A stretch of DNA of 64,000 nucleotides from Acanthosepion pharaonis (GCA_903632075.3 CAHIKZ030005642.1:492501-556500), one strand, 5' to 3'; shown: positions 11,885-22,450, numbered from the stretch's first letter. The notes: generated by a model not told the origin, from the sequence alone. Translations and numbers: made by a program.

Positions 11885-12340
11885 TTTATGTGTTAACTTC
11901 TTTCAGGATATAGATGATCATAGCTCTCCACGACTTCTCCTCTTTTGTTGTTCTAAATAATTTTTGACCCTTTAGAATCCTTCATCTCTTTCTTCTACCA
12001 TTCATTTACATAAACCTGTTAAGTAAGCTCCTTGCTGTTTCTCCTACAGTATGTCCTGTGAGTGTTAATTTCCCTGAGCCTTCCTTCCTCATTATGTGCT
12101 ACAGACATTTCAGCAGTCTCTTTCTCATTTTATCCATGAGTTTTCCTTCAAAACTTCCTTATTGTTCAGATGTTTTATCCATGTTATTTTTAGCATTCAT
12201 CAATAGAAACACATTTCTATTGCTTCTTGTCCCTTCTTCAGCTGTGAAGCAATTGTCTGGCATTCAATGCCATATAAAAGATTGGCTATTACAGAATAGT
12301 TCTGCACTCTTTTCTTTGTTTCTAATGACATTTACATATG
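11885..12340 (-). mobile_element. LINE fragment, family X, first segment
   Basis: It matches the 3' part of the LINE at 56675-58260: 'ggatatagatgatcatagct' versus 'ggacgtgcatgatcatgatt', and 'gtgaagcaattgtctggcat' versus 'gtgaggagattgtccagcat'. The fragment is broken at 12340 by a SINE and resumes at 12673, then again at 16429 beyond the gypsy element. It therefore pre-dates both insertions. Confidence 0.7.
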
Positions 12341-12672
12341 TCATCCTGGGTATGACGATAAACTACATCTGGCAGCAAGGCCTCTATTGGGAGGTTTTAA
12401 GGTGTGTGGAACCACCTCTTAATTGCTATTGTTCGCAGGTTCACACTGACCCAGTGTAAGTAGCACCTGTTAGGATCCCAGTTATGGACAAATAGTGAAC
12501 CCCCAAATTGGTGTCAAAACATGAAAATTTACCAGCAATATATTTCCATAGTAAAAATAAAATTTTAAAATTACCAGCAATACATTTTTGGAAAAAGCCA
12601 AGGTTCACAAAAGAATAAAATTTTGGCATTCAATGTCCCATAGAGTTGATATGCCATTAAACAACCAAACTA
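12341..12672 (-). mobile_element. SINE-like repeat, family B, inserted in LINE
   Basis: The body is recognisable from 'cagcaaggcctctattggga' and 'ggttcacactgacccagtgt' through 'gatatgccattaaacaacca'. The near-matching flanks 'tttacatatgtcat' (12331-12344) and 'ttttcgtatgtctt' (12673-12686) agree at 11 of 14 positions and look like a target-site duplication. Other copies: 19917, 27125, 28008, 31262 and 50933. One copy of the 30-bp tail unit is present. Confidence 0.75.
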
Positions 12673-12745
12673 TTTTCGTATGTCTTAATATTTTACTTAG
12701 TTTCTGAAAGGCATCTTTTGCTATTACTATATGCCATCAGATTTT
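12673..12745 (-). mobile_element. LINE fragment, family X, middle segment
   Basis: 'cttaatattttacttagttt' followed by 'ctgaaaggcatctttt' corresponds to 'cttaatatgttgcttaacat' and 'ctggaaggcatctttc' at about 57165-57200. It lies between the SINE insertion and the gypsy LTR. Confidence 0.65.
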
Positions 12746-12895
12746 TGTTACGTTTGGTATATCTCTCTGTGTAGTAGCAGTCTTAGCACAGTTCTCCATG
12801 TTATGTTTAGCAAATGGGTTCACTGAGTAATGCTGACTTGTTCACCAACTGCTCTGTATTTGTGCTTGTCCATCTCATTTGCAGATGATACTATA
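12746..12895 (-). repeat. 3' LTR of gypsy element
   Basis: 150 bp. It aligns with 16281-16428 over its whole length, for example 'gtttggtatatctc', 'cttagcacagttctc', 'gagtaatgctg', 'cttgttcacca' and 'gcttgtccatct'. By eye the two are about 85% identical, so the insertion is old. Confidence 0.88.
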
Positions 12896-12949
12896 CCTCT
12901 TTATTCTTTCTATACCATACCTTTTCTTTCATTGAAAAGGGCATAGTTA

Positions 12950-13488
12950 TAGGGGCTTTTCCTATTAATACTGAAGGGCTCAATTTTCTTCCCGCATGTG
13001 GAATGGATCTGTAACTGAGGAGAATTTTCGGTAAATGCGCTTTCATTAAGTGGTGAGAATGCTTTTAACCCCATGTTCACTGTTTGTACGATTCTTTCCG
13101 CTATAACATTAGATTGTGGGTGATACAGTGGTGTCTTGTATAGGATGCATCCAATCTATTTTAACTACGCACATAAGTTTTCATCGCAAAATTCGGGTGC
13201 ATGTCGTTGACTATTGTCTGGGGTACTCCATTTCTTGATTAGTATTTGCTTTATTGTGGTGGCTTTTCTGTCTTTTACTCTGACAACCTCTGGCCATCCT
13301 GAATATGTGTCCACTAATACTAAGAACAATCCCCTATCTTTGACATGTGTGTGATTCATGTGGACCCTAACCCATGGTTCTGCTTCCTTGAGCCATGAGT
13401 GAATTTTTGTTTGTTTGAAGATTTTTATTTCCACACATTTTGGGCATCGCTTAATGTATTCCTCTACATCTTTTGAATATCCTGGCAA
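12950..13488 (-). pseudogene. Integrase remnant of gypsy element
   Basis: The open part (13165-13488) reads PGYSKDVEEYIKRCPKC, the second half of the HHCC zinc finger, then VHMNHTHV where the first catalytic Asp of the DDE core would lie; Asn stands in its place. It continues to LVDTYSGWPEV. The second catalytic Asp, normally in DNAPEF, reads QRHAPEF. Beyond a break, 'YHPQSNVIAER' (about 13085-13150) keeps the Glu of the third site. Two of the three metal ligands are lost, so the enzyme is dead. Confidence 0.85.
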
Positions 13489-13688
13489 CCAGGCTTGTAA
13501 CTTTAGTCTTTTTTCGTGTTGTTTTTATGCCACAATGCACGTCATCATGCACTCCTTTTAATATGTCCCTTCTTAGTATTTATGGAGCTACAATTATATC
13601 TTCATTGCATATTATGCCATTTTCTATGGTCAGTTTGTGCTTCATTTCTTTAAAGGGTCACTCTGCCATCGAGCAATTTCTCCATACA

Positions 13689-14402
13689 TTATTTTTTTAT
13701 TCTCTCCACTATTCTGCTTAATACTGGGTCTTGCTTTGTCTCTATTTTGAGTTTATTTAGAGGAAGAACATCCGTTTCTACCCAGTGTATTATTTTATTT
13801 TCAGCGTTTTCCTGTTTTCCTTCTGTTTCATTCTTGAACTGTAATTTTGATAAAGCGTCTATGTGAGGCATAGTGTTCTTTTTTACGTATACTATGTCAA
13901 AATCGAATGCCATTATCTTTATTGCCCATCTTAAAATCCTCGATGATGTTACTTTTGGAAATTCTTTTCTTGGGTTAAATAGGCATTCCAATGGTTTGTG
14001 GTCCAATTTTAATAAGAATTTTTTTCATATCAAAAAGTTTTGTACCATTTCCATGCTCCATACAATCGCTAGTTTTTCTTTTTCAATATTCGAGTAGTTA
14101 GTTCCTACTGACGTTAACCTTCTTGATATGTACATGATTGGGTGTTCTTCTGGTGATAGAATAGCAACAATCACCTTTACATTCGCGTCTGTGGTTAATG
14201 TTACTTCTTTTTGTGGATCAAAAACTTTTATTATTGGTTTGTTCTTCAGTATTTTCTTTAGGGTTTCAAAAGTGATAGTTTGCTTTTGTATCCACTTAAA
14301 TTCATTACTTTCCTCGTGTAATTTTGCAAATAGCTTTATTACGTCGCTGTATCTTAGTAAGTACTTACTATAAAAATTTATTAGCCCCCAAAAAGATTCC
14401 AA
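13689..14402 (-). pseudogene. RNase H remnant of gypsy element
   Basis: Two adjoining open stretches (14025-14402 and 13689-14006) cover the connection and RNase H regions: LTTDANVKVIVAIL (first Asp kept), YSNIEKEKLAIVW (Glu kept), MDHKPLECLF (Asp kept) and HIDALSKL (fourth Asp kept). A frameshift separates the halves near 14010. RNase H removes the RNA template during reverse transcription. The acidic residues survive although the reading frame does not. Confidence 0.85.
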
Positions 14403-15049
14403 TTATTTTTTTACTTGTAAAGCAGCTATTTCTGTTATTTCTTTTGTTAATCTATCATCGGGTGATATGCCTTCTTTTGAAATTTGATAGCCTAAATATG
14501 ATATCTTCTTGCAGTCAAAATTACATTTGTCTTTGTTTACAGTTATGCCCGCCTTTTTCAATCTCACTAAAATTTTCTCTGTTTTATATTTCAATTCTTT
14601 TTTAGTTCTTGTCTCTACACATATATCATCCTGGTATATTATTATCATCATATTTTTTATTTTTCCTTTCAATTGCTTTCTGAAAAATCTAACTCGAAGT
14701 CTTTACCCGCAAACAGTAGATGAGTCCAGTTTAGGAAGCCTATAGGGGTGTTTATCATGGTGACTTCCTTGAATTTCTTGTCAATTTCTATTTGGTTGTA
14801 TGCTGCCTTGAGATCAATTTTTGCAAAGTATCCCATTTTTGCTAACTCGTGGCTTGCAGTTTTGAGATTTGGCAAAGGAAAAGTGTCCAAACATATCTGG
14901 TGATTGACCCCTATCTTGTAATCACCACATATCCTTAAATCTCCGACAGGTTTCTTTATCGCTACTCTCGGTGACGCCCAATTCCTACCACTTTGAGTTA
15001 CTCTTTCTAGTGTGCCTTGTATCATCTTGTTTAACTTGGCCACTACCAA
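14403..15049 (-). pseudogene. Reverse transcriptase of gypsy element
   Basis: Two open stretches with a frameshift near 14670. The first (14669-15049) has RVAIKKPVGDLRICGDY and motif A KIDLKAAYNQIEID with its catalytic Asp. The second (14403-14672) opens with IIIYQDDICVETRT, the YxDD box of motif C in its intact YQDD form, then GITVNKDKC and SYLGYQISKEGI. Order and motifs are those of a Ty3/gypsy RT. Confidence 0.92.
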
Positions 15050-15440
15050 AAAGGTAGGATATGAACTGGAATTTTTCTTGACTCTATATATTTTGAATGA
15101 TAATTTTCTTTTAGTCGAATACTTGCTTTATAGCCTTTCAATAATCGAATTTCATTTTCTTGTGCTTCCATGAAACTGATTAATCTTGCTCTATCTACTT
15201 TTAATACATCAGTTCCTAGTAATCCGTGATCTTTTTCGCATTTTATAACTGTAACGGGAATTACTTCAAAACGCTTATCAGTTTCAAAATTGCCTTGAAA
15301 TGTACCCATTATTTCTATAGTTGTTCCATTAAATTAATTGGATGCTACTTTTTTTTTAACTTAGGTCGTCCCAATTTGATCCAGAAATTCTTTGGTATCA
15401 ACGTGACTTCATTGCCTGTATCAACTTTCATGTTAAATAT
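15043..15440 (-). pseudogene. Aspartic protease remnant of gypsy element
   Basis: The minus-strand sequence around 15395-15440 encodes MKVDTGNEVTLIP, containing the DTG active-site triad of retroviral-type aspartic proteases. After a break, LLGTDVLKVDRARLI (in 15043-15309) matches the C-terminal hydrophobic-Gly 'flap-end' region that usually reads xLLGxDxL. The two pieces are in different frames. The protease normally cuts the Gag-Pol precursor. Confidence 0.82.
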
Positions 15441-15580
15441 TTGGCCATTTATCCTTATTTTTCTCTCCTTGTTTTTTGCATATTCACTGTAAATATTTCA
15501 GCCTCTTCTTTGGAGGGGTTTGTACTTTTTGTACTCTTTCTATTTTCTTTTCGTATTTGCATATGTTCTGAAAATGATCT

Positions 15581-15763
15581 CTATTTTTTGCAATTTGAGG
15601 ATATTTTTTCTAAAGCAGGACATTTGTACTTGTCATTCTCATGATTTTTTCCATAGTATCTGCATTTAATTATGGACTTGGTCATGCTCGTGCTGTACAC
15701 CTTGAATCTCTTTTTTGGTTGATTAAATTCTCTAATCAATTCTAATTGTTTGAAAAAGCTCAA
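15581..15763 (-). pseudogene. Gag zinc-knuckle remnant
   Basis: The sequence KCRYYGKNHENDKYKCPA occupies the place of a CCHC nucleic-acid-binding knuckle (CX2CX4HX4C). The second Cys is replaced by Tyr, which would abolish zinc binding. It lies between gag and the protease, as expected. Confidence 0.75.
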
Positions 15764-16280
15764 TGCTAGCTTGTATACTCATGCTACTAGTTTGTAAACC
15801 TCCCAGTATTTTTCGCTTGTGGCTTTGGTCTTGCAAACCTTCAATTATACTGAGAAGAATTAATTCGTCTTCTTTTGTTATTTCCCGAGTTCCCGACTTT
15901 TCAAATTCAAAATACTTGCCTCGTTCTTTCAATCTACGCATTTGTATAATGAACTCATTTGGTGCTTGTCTTGTCTCTAAAAACTTGGTTCTTTCAGCAA
16001 CGACCAATCTTCTCTTTGGTCTCATGTTCCTTTTTATAATTTTAACAATTTCTTTAAATGTCATTTCTTCTAATTCACTTGAGTAATACATTGGCAAAAA
16101 TTTCTTCACCACTTCGCTCCCAGCAGTAGCAAGAAATAAATCCATTATCTTGTTCTCTCCTCCTTCTATCTTGGTGTCTCTTAATTTTTCCACTCTTGCA
16201 AATGCGGCAAAAGTTCTTATCCATGTTTCAATGTGTTCTAGGTCTTCCAGCGCATTTAAGGATTCTACTGGTGACACCAT
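15732..16280 (-). pseudogene. Gag-like protein of gypsy element
   Basis: About 183 residues from a Met whose ATG begins at 16280, the first base after the 5' LTR. The frame stays open upstream into the LTR, but MVSPVESLNALEDLEHIETW is a plausible start. Residues such as WIRTFAAFARVE and QAPNEFIIQMRRLKERGKYF resemble the alpha-helical capsid-type domain of Ty3/gypsy Gag. Gag would package the element RNA. A frameshift separates it from the zinc knuckle. Confidence 0.75.
16261..16280 (-). other. Primer-binding site, tRNA-Leu-like
   Basis: Immediately after the 5' LTR the minus strand reads atggtgtcaccagtagaatc. TGGTGTCA matches the complement of the 3' end of many tRNA-Leu (…TGACACCA), and the following bases match only partly. 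The site overlaps the gag start codon. Confidence 0.6.
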
Positions 16281-16428
16281 TGTTATGTTTGGTATATCTC
16301 TGTGAAGTAGCAGCCTTAGCACAGTTCTCTGTATTACAAAGAGCAAACAGGTTCGCTGAGTAATGCTGTCTTGTTCACCAGTTGCTCTCTATTTATGCTT
16401 GTCCATCTTATTTGCATATGCTTCTACA
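16281..16428 (-). repeat. 5' LTR of gypsy element
   Basis: 148 bp, partner of 12746-12895. In element orientation it starts TGTAGAAGC and ends CATAACA. No confident TATA box or polyadenylation signal was found. Confidence 0.88.
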
Positions 16429-16690
16429 CTATTGTCTATTACGACTCTAACCAAATAGTTGAATTTCTTGACTTGCTTGATTTTGACATGGCTCACACTT
16501 TGGGTTGTCACTTTTGCTGATGACTTTTAAAGTTAATAGTCCTTTCTTCTAGCTTTCCATTACTATATTGTCTAAGAGTTCTTTCAGTGTCCTGAGTCTG
16601 CCATCAACACAGTCATTCACTAATAATAAATCCTGCTAAGTCATCTAGTTCCCTTAGGTTGAATAAATCTGGTGTGAAAATGTATCTTTA
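16429..16690 (-). mobile_element. LINE fragment, family X, third segment
   Basis: 'cttgcttgattttgacatgg' corresponds to 'tttgcttgattttgacatct' at about 57280, and 'gttgaataaatctggtgtga' to 'gttgaataaatctggtgaga' at about 57540. The LINE thus continues on the far side of the gypsy element, showing the insertion order. Confidence 0.7.
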
Positions 16691-17374
16691 CTTATTCTTC
16701 TTTCTATTTTCATGATTGAAAGTAATAAATTGGTAAAAAAAATTAAATTAATAGAATAAACTATGATATGGGACTGGAGTGAAAGCAGTGAAAAAATATG
16801 CAGATTTAGTAAAGACTAATCACTTCAAATAGCTAGCTGTACGAATCAGTTATAATAAATTTAGTATAGGCAATAAGGAAATTGAACATAGAATAGGCTG
16901 TTCTAGGAATAGTTTCACAAAACACCACAAATTGCTACAAAACCAAAACATTAACTTAAAGACTCAAGTTATGTTCTTAAATAGCTTTGTCATATAAGAG
17001 ACTTTCATATACATGTCATGTATGGCACCAAATTTGTTCAGAAATATCTAAACTGTCAGCTGTATACAATCACTTTCTCAGATCAATGGTTAAATATGTC
17101 TTTGAGCAAATGGAGCCTGTAGGTCAAAGCAATGATCATCCTTCATTGAATATTGTGGACTGGCGCTACAGAATCACAAAGAACAAAGCCAAATAACAGA
17201 AACGAGCATCACTATAGGGCTTGAAAACAGCAACAAATAAAATGGTTGACTGATTGATTTCTTATTTTACCATCATATCAACCACTATGGATCATTAATA
17301 CTCAAACGGTATTAATATCTTGTGTAATGGTTAAGTATTTTTGTTTATATATTTCTGTAGTCTGGTAGGGCTTG
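16691..17374. other. Unassigned sequence
   Basis: No recognisable gene or shared repeat. Confidence 0.4.
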
Positions 17375-17690
17375 GAGGCATGGGGGAGTAATGGATAGCA
17401 GCTCGAATTGAAAAATTGGAGAGCTGAGTTCAAATTGCAGTCAAATCCAATTAATTCATTTACGTGCTAATACCCCTGGAAAAGGTATGAATCCTCTTCT
17501 TCTTCCCTCCCCACCAGCTATGGATAAATAGCAGGACAGACTGGGTTCTATAGCCTTGGATGGCAACTGGTCTACTGCAGAAAGAAATGGCAACCTCTGC
17601 AAGGAAAAATCTGCCTCATCAGTCATGCATCAAAAAATACATTATTGCCTAAGCGTGTATCACACATGGCACATAACTGACTGAGTTTGA
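17375..17690 (+). repeat. SINE, family C, fullest copy
   Basis: The head 'gggggagtaatggatagcag' (box-A-like) is followed by 'gagttcaaattgcag' (box-B-like). The conserved body is 'ggaaaaggtatgaatcctc', 'agctatggataaatagcagg' and 'gcaactggtctactgcagaa', and the tail 'gtgtatcacacatggcacat'. The head-body-tail order suggests a tRNA-derived SINE. The tail recurs inverted at 60775-60820. Confidence 0.8.
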
Positions 17691-17829
17691 TTGATTCTTG
17701 GGTTCCTGGTAGATTAGTGTTTGGAGTTGGTATATATTTAAATTCTAGTATATAGTCTAATATCTTTTCATAAATTCAATATATTATCTTGTTTAGTATT
17801 TTCTGAATAAGTCTTTTAAGGTATTTACT

Positions 17830-19265
17830 TGATAGTATATCATTCGGATTGGGCTGACATTACGAGAGTTTATTAGTGAATTTTTCACTGTATATGATTC
17901 CTGACATGTCGTACACATTGGGAATTCTTCATTTAGGTATGAGTGGCTGATATAAGTATATCTGATACATAGACGGGTTAGGATTAACTCCTTTCTTATT
18001 TTTCAGAAACCCGGGAGCCATTTTCCAGTTGTTGGTTGAAAAGGTTGTGGTTTGTTGTTCTTGCATTGCTTCCATTTTTCTGCTATTTTGGGGGAATAAA
18101 TTTGAAGATGGTTGGTTTCAAGTCAATATATGGTATCTTGGTACTTGATATGGTAGTGGATAGCGCTTTTTTTGGCAACTGTGTTGTTCTTTTCATTTCC
18201 ATTGATGCTGACATGGCTTGGGATCCAACAGGGAATAATGCTTTTGCTTTTAATCAGAATGTCAATCTTATTCAGTAGTTTTGTGATTAAGGTATTTGTT
18301 TTGGCTTTATGGTTCATTGCTGCAAGTGCAGATTTTGAATGAGAGAAAATAATGAATTTATAGACCTTACTATCTGTTATGATGTCCAGTACTAGGTCAA
18401 TGGCTATGACCTCAGTACTAAAGATGGATGATTTATTTGTTTTGTATATTCTTTTTCTATAATTATGGCACTTTGTTCCCTTTGTTCGGTCCATCAGGAT
18501 AGATGAATTTGTAGTTGGGATAGTTATTTTGGATGGTTAGGATTTTTTCTTGGAATATGGTGGGTTATGTTTTGATCTTGGAGTACTTGAATAAACTTTA
18601 TAAGATTTGGGGTTGTTTTAGTGTCCAGAGTACAGTTTGGGAAATGGTAGATTCTTGGATTTGTTTTGTATTGATTTGAGCTTCCTCAACAAGTTTTTGG
18701 ATTTGAAGATTGAAAGGTTTAATAACCTTCTCTTTCCTATCAAAGGCGGCTTTATATTTGGTTTTAAATATGCATTTGGAGGCCGGATTTGGTGGACATG
18801 AGGATATTTTGGTGTAAAGCTGTAAGGCTAACTTGTTGTCTTCTTAGTGAAAGTGGATGCTGCTTCAGTCTATATAGACTCTCCTCTGGTGAGGTATTGA
18901 AGGCTCCCAGTCATAGTCTTAGACCTTGTATTGTTTTTATTGCTTTTTCAAATAAGACTTTCTGGCTGATCCATAAATAAAACTTTCATAGTCCAATTTT
19001 GATCTTATAAGTGCCCCCCCTCCACTTGTTATAAGCAACCATTCTCAAAAGCTAAATTGCCTTGCTGTATTTGGATCTCGGTGCCTTTATATGTGGTATA
19101 AAGTTTAGTTTGGAATTGAAAATGATGCCCAAAATTTGTACTGTTGAACTACAGGTATTGCGGTGACATCAATTTTGAAGGTGGGGTCATAATTTTACAA
19201 AGTTTACAGAAGTGCATACATTGGTTTTTGAAATTTTAAAACCATTTTTAATAGTCTAAGTATTT
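17830..19265 (-). mobile_element. LINE with RNase H (I-group-like), 3' half
   Basis: Minus-strand decayed polyprotein. In order: end of the RT thumb (SKTQC...-like, then DPTFKIDVTAIPVV at about 19150-19220), LGIIFNSKLNFIPHIKA (about 19085-19135), GLRL-LGAFNTSPEES (about 18870-18930), an RNase H domain (18123-18494) and a C-terminal segment resembling RIGHSYLTHSYLM (about 17900-17960). RT followed by RNase H in one ORF is typical of the I superfamily of non-LTR retrotransposons. Many stops and frameshifts. It continues at 19690-19916 and 20490-21245. Confidence 0.8.
18123..18494 (-). pseudogene. LINE RNase H domain, catalytically broken
   Basis: A 123-residue open frame: STEVIAIDLVLDII keeps the Glu of the usual AELxAI motif. 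FSHSKSALAAMN has His in place of the second catalytic Asp (usually SDSKSAL). CWIPSHVSINGNEKNNTVAK keeps the GNEK context but has Asn for the last Asp. It is a remnant of the LINE spanning 17.8-21.2 kb. Confidence 0.85.
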
Positions 19266-19689
19266 ATTCTGTAAATACATTGTTGTAAATGACTTTTAGC
19301 TGTATGCATGTTTTTAGATTTGTAACAAATTAATTTATCAAAAAAGCGGTTATTTAATTTTTTTTTTTTAATTTGACAACAAATTTCTTTGCTTTATGGC
19401 AAGTTATGTACAAAATTATTTGGTGGACTTTTGACTGTGGCCTGAGTTACAAGAGTTTTAAAATTTCTGTTGGCGTCATGATACAGCATAATTATTACTG
19501 ATAAATCCCTCAGCGGGTGAAGGTCATTTAGTGCAAAACATTTTGAATTTGGCTCAACTCAGTAAAACCCTTTACTTTCTAAAACAAATTTATTGCAAGG
19601 AAAATTGAACATTTTTATTCTCATTGTATATTTCTGAAAAGAAATGTTATTTCAACTGACGTTCTGCTTCTAATTTTCCTTTAAATAAC
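19266..19689. other. Unexplained insert within the LINE
   Basis: The LINE coding similarity stops near 19265 and resumes near 19690. The 420 bp between has no recognised motif and includes a T run at 19360. It may be an insertion of another repeat or simply badly decayed LINE sequence. Confidence 0.4.
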
Positions 19690-19916
19690 CTTTTATATGT
19701 TTCATTTAAAAGATGTATTATTGTTGTTAAATGTTTGGAGTCCCGACACTTGATAACAAAAACCTGGGTAGATGGATCTGAACAATCTATTAATGCTAGG
19801 TCTGATGCATTCTATGATGTTATTTATTTTGATATTAAAAAGTATCACCAATAGGACACTGCCATGTGGGACTCCCATGTTCTGTTCTCTTGGTTCAAAT
19901 AGTGTGTCTCCAATTC
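19690..19916 (-). mobile_element. LINE RT segment (motif B region)
   Basis: The minus strand reads RIGDTLFEPREQNMGVPHGS followed by a VLLVILFNIKINNI-like segment. This is RT motif B (usually GVPQGSxLSPxLF) and what follows. The downstream YxDD box is not recognisable. Confidence 0.8.
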
Positions 19917-20490
19917 GTACTCAGATTTAGTTTATTTGGTTTATTTTGGTTTGGTTTATTTTGTTTTACGGCATATCAACCTCAATGGGTTATTTAATGC
20001 CGACAACATTTTTAGGATAGATTCGTATGAATAGAATATGTATTCTTTGGTTTAGATTGGTTTGGTTTATTTTGTTTTACTGCATATCAACCTCAATGGG
20101 TTGTTTGATGCCGACAAAATTTTTTATTACTGGTAATATTTTGTTTTGTCAAAAATCTGTTTCTGCTAATATTTTTCCTTCAAAATTGTATTGCTGGTCA
20201 TTATTTTTTTCAAAAAAGTATTTCTGGTAATAATTAACTATTTGCTCATAGCTGGGACCCTAACAGGTGCTACCACCATGGGTCAGGGTGGACCGGGGAA
20301 CACCAGCAATTAAGAGGTGGTTCCACACTCCTGAAAACCTCCTGATCAGAGGCCTTGCTGCTAAACATAGTTTATCATTTTACCCAGGACACGGATGTAG
20401 TTTAACGTCTTACTCAGGATGCAGATGTAGTTTAACGTCTTACCCAGGATGGTGTATTGCTCGGGTAGTTGTTCCGAAAGGAAAGTAACC
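19917..20490 (+). mobile_element. SINE-like repeat, family B, inserted in LINE
   Basis: The 5' part is duplicated: 'gcatatcaacctcaatgggt' occurs at about 19972 and 20083. The body 'atagctgggaccctaacagg' and 'cagcaattaagaggtggttc' follows, then three copies of the 30-bp tail unit ('gatgcagatgtagtttaacg'). It interrupts the RT between motif A (about 20540) and motif B (about 19890) of the LINE. Confidence 0.8.
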
Positions 20491-21245
20491 TGCCTCTCTC
20501 TTTTTTAAATCTTTCTTGATCCTGTACCTTCATGTTTTGTCGTAGGCTTTCCTAGATCAAAGAATATTATTGTAAGACATTTTTTTTCATGAAGGCTTCT
20601 TGTATAAAAGTCTCTCTAGTCTGATCAAATGCTTTTCTTATGCTTTTCTATTTCCTAGAACCAGTTTGAAAAATGTTTAATATTAGATTATTTGTCTCTA
20701 ATTACCATGTTAATCTTACATTAATCATCCTCACAAGGGTTTTGAAAATATGCAACTAGTAAAGTCAACTGATTTGTAGTTTGTTGAGTTTTTTTTAGAT
20801 TGTTTCATTCTGGGGGAATGGAGATTATGGAAGCTGTTTTCCAAAGAGCAGGTATATTACCTGTGGTGCATATGTTATTATATATTTCTAGTAGATATTG
20901 TAGCGATATTTTGAATAAGTGTTTTAGAAATTAATGGTGGTCCTAATCTGGTCCACTGGCTGCATCGTGGGTTTTGGTAAGAGAATCTTGAAGTTCACTC
21001 AGAGGAAAAGATCATTGTAGTCTTTGGTATTTTGTGATTTGAATTTTCTTTTTTTTTTCTTTTCTTCATTTTCTTTGATTTTTTGAAACCTTTTATCTAG
21101 ATTTCTGGATGATGACTTATGTGCAAAGTTTGCTGCAAGGGTGTTGGCTGTGTCCCTCTTAGCTGTGATTTTTATATTGTTTTGCATGATGTCTTTTGAC
21201 AGATTGCTATTGTTTCTTCCAGATATTTTGCTAACCAAGTCCCAT
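20491..21245 (-). mobile_element. LINE RT segment (N-terminal and motif A region)
   Basis: The open part at 20999-21238 (MVSKISGRNNSNLSKDIMQN...) matches the pre-RT region of I-group LINEs. Downstream are GNIPALWKTASIISIP (about 20815-20860) and IIFFDLGKPTTKHEG (about 20535-20575), the degenerate RT motif A normally FFDLEKAYD. Frames change several times. Confidence 0.75.
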
Positions 21246-22450
21246 ATTGTTTGAAGTTTTGTTGAGGAAGTGGACTATCAGTTATAGTGAAGTGAATGAG
21301 TGTGGAAACAGATTAGTTCCCCATAGATCTCGCATACACAGGATCAGGTGGCTATCTACCCCGCTGTCCTTGACTCTGCCCGTAGGTAATCATCTGAGTT
21401 CCTCTCCGTCCGAAGGGAGAGAATCAACAAGTAGAGTAATGATTAATTGTTAACTCATCTGCCTCAGTAAGAGAGAATGTTGTTTTATAGTCGGTTATCA
21501 GTTATAGTGAAGTGTATGAATGTTGAAACAGATTAGTTTGATTTGGCCTTGTTAGTTAGTTAGCCAACCATAAGAGGGGTATAAAACAAGAAAATCAAAT
21601 TGTAAAGTGAAACAACAAATTTATATACATATAAATCAATAAAGGTCTTTACAAATAAAATTAATGTATTTTGGTTGATACAAGGTCATCAAAATATTTG
21701 TAGTAGTTTGGGGTCCGCTGGTCTAGTCGATTAAATTTAAGTTCTTTTTGTTTATGTTTTCAAAACTTTTATCATAAAATGTTGCACATTGTGTTTAATA
21801 GACGATCTGCCAAGAAAGGTGAAATGTTGTAAGATCATGGATGTAAATTTACTGTGGATAATCAGTTATAGTGAAGTTTATGAGTGTTGAAACAGATTAG
21901 TTTGATTTGGCCTTGTTAGATAGCCCATCATAAGAGGGGTATAAAAGAAGAAAATCAAATTGTAAAGTGAAATCAATTATGGTCTCTACAAAAAAAATTT
22001 ATTTATTTTGGTTGATACAAGGTGGTCAAAATGTTTGTAGTAGTCCTTGCAAGAATGAGTTTATGTGTACGCAGGTAGGAATGTATGTGTGGATGTATGT
22101 ATGTATGTATGTATCAGCGTTATCGTAGGATAGGAATGACTTTGAAGTAATCGCTCAGTCTTAAAATGTTCTGTTCGTTTATCAAGTATAAAAGAGGTGA
22201 GGGAGAAAGGTAGAGATAATAACAATGATTACTTGACGTTTGTCAAGGGATGTGTTAAACGCTCGTCTCCTCCTCTCTGGTGATTCGGGCCTTTCTATTG
22301 GACGACAAACAAAAAGGTCCGTAAAAGAATTGTGTTTCTGAGAATTGAAGATTATTTGAATTTTGTTTTTAAATGTTTCCTAGTTTTCTATTGGCTGAAA
22401 AACATTTTGCATCAAGTTGTGAAATTTCACGAGTTTTGTTTTGGATTCGC
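21246..22450 (+). repeat. Duplicated LTR-like block with three TATA boxes
   Basis: A segment beginning 'atcagttatagtgaagtg' occurs at 21278, 21495 and 21857. The latter two continue for about 200 bp in parallel ('ggccttgttagttagttag', 'ataagaggggtataaaa', 'ttttggttgatacaaggt'). TATAAAA occurs at 21580, 21940 and 22187, the third in the different context 'atcaagtataaaagaggtga'. The block is GC-richer than its surroundings and 'aatcaataaaggtctt' could be a polyadenylation signal. This suggests rearranged LTRs or terminal repeats, but no TG...CA ends or target duplication could be fixed. Confidence 0.5.

Larger units (their letters stand above)
12746..16428 (-). mobile_element. Ty3/gypsy-type LTR retrotransposon, defective
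   Basis: A 3.68-kb element read on the minus strand, bounded by direct repeats at 16281-16428 (5' LTR) and 12746-12895 (3' LTR). Both start TGTA/TATA and end ACA in that orientation. Domain order is gag, zinc-knuckle remnant, protease, RT, RNase H, integrase. PR-RT-RH-IN is the Ty3/gypsy order. A primer-binding site directly follows the 5' LTR, and a purine-rich tract (complement of 12896-12910, gaaagaataaagagg) precedes the 3' LTR. The coding part has several frameshifts and lost residues, so it cannot move by itself. It inserted into LINE family X. I found no clear target-site duplication; the flanks atttt and ctatt differ. Confidence 0.9.

Noticed and set aside
12741..12745. Target-site duplication of the gypsy element (atttt / ctatt or attgt)
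   Set aside because: The flanks match poorly unless the LTR border is moved away from its TG...CA ends.
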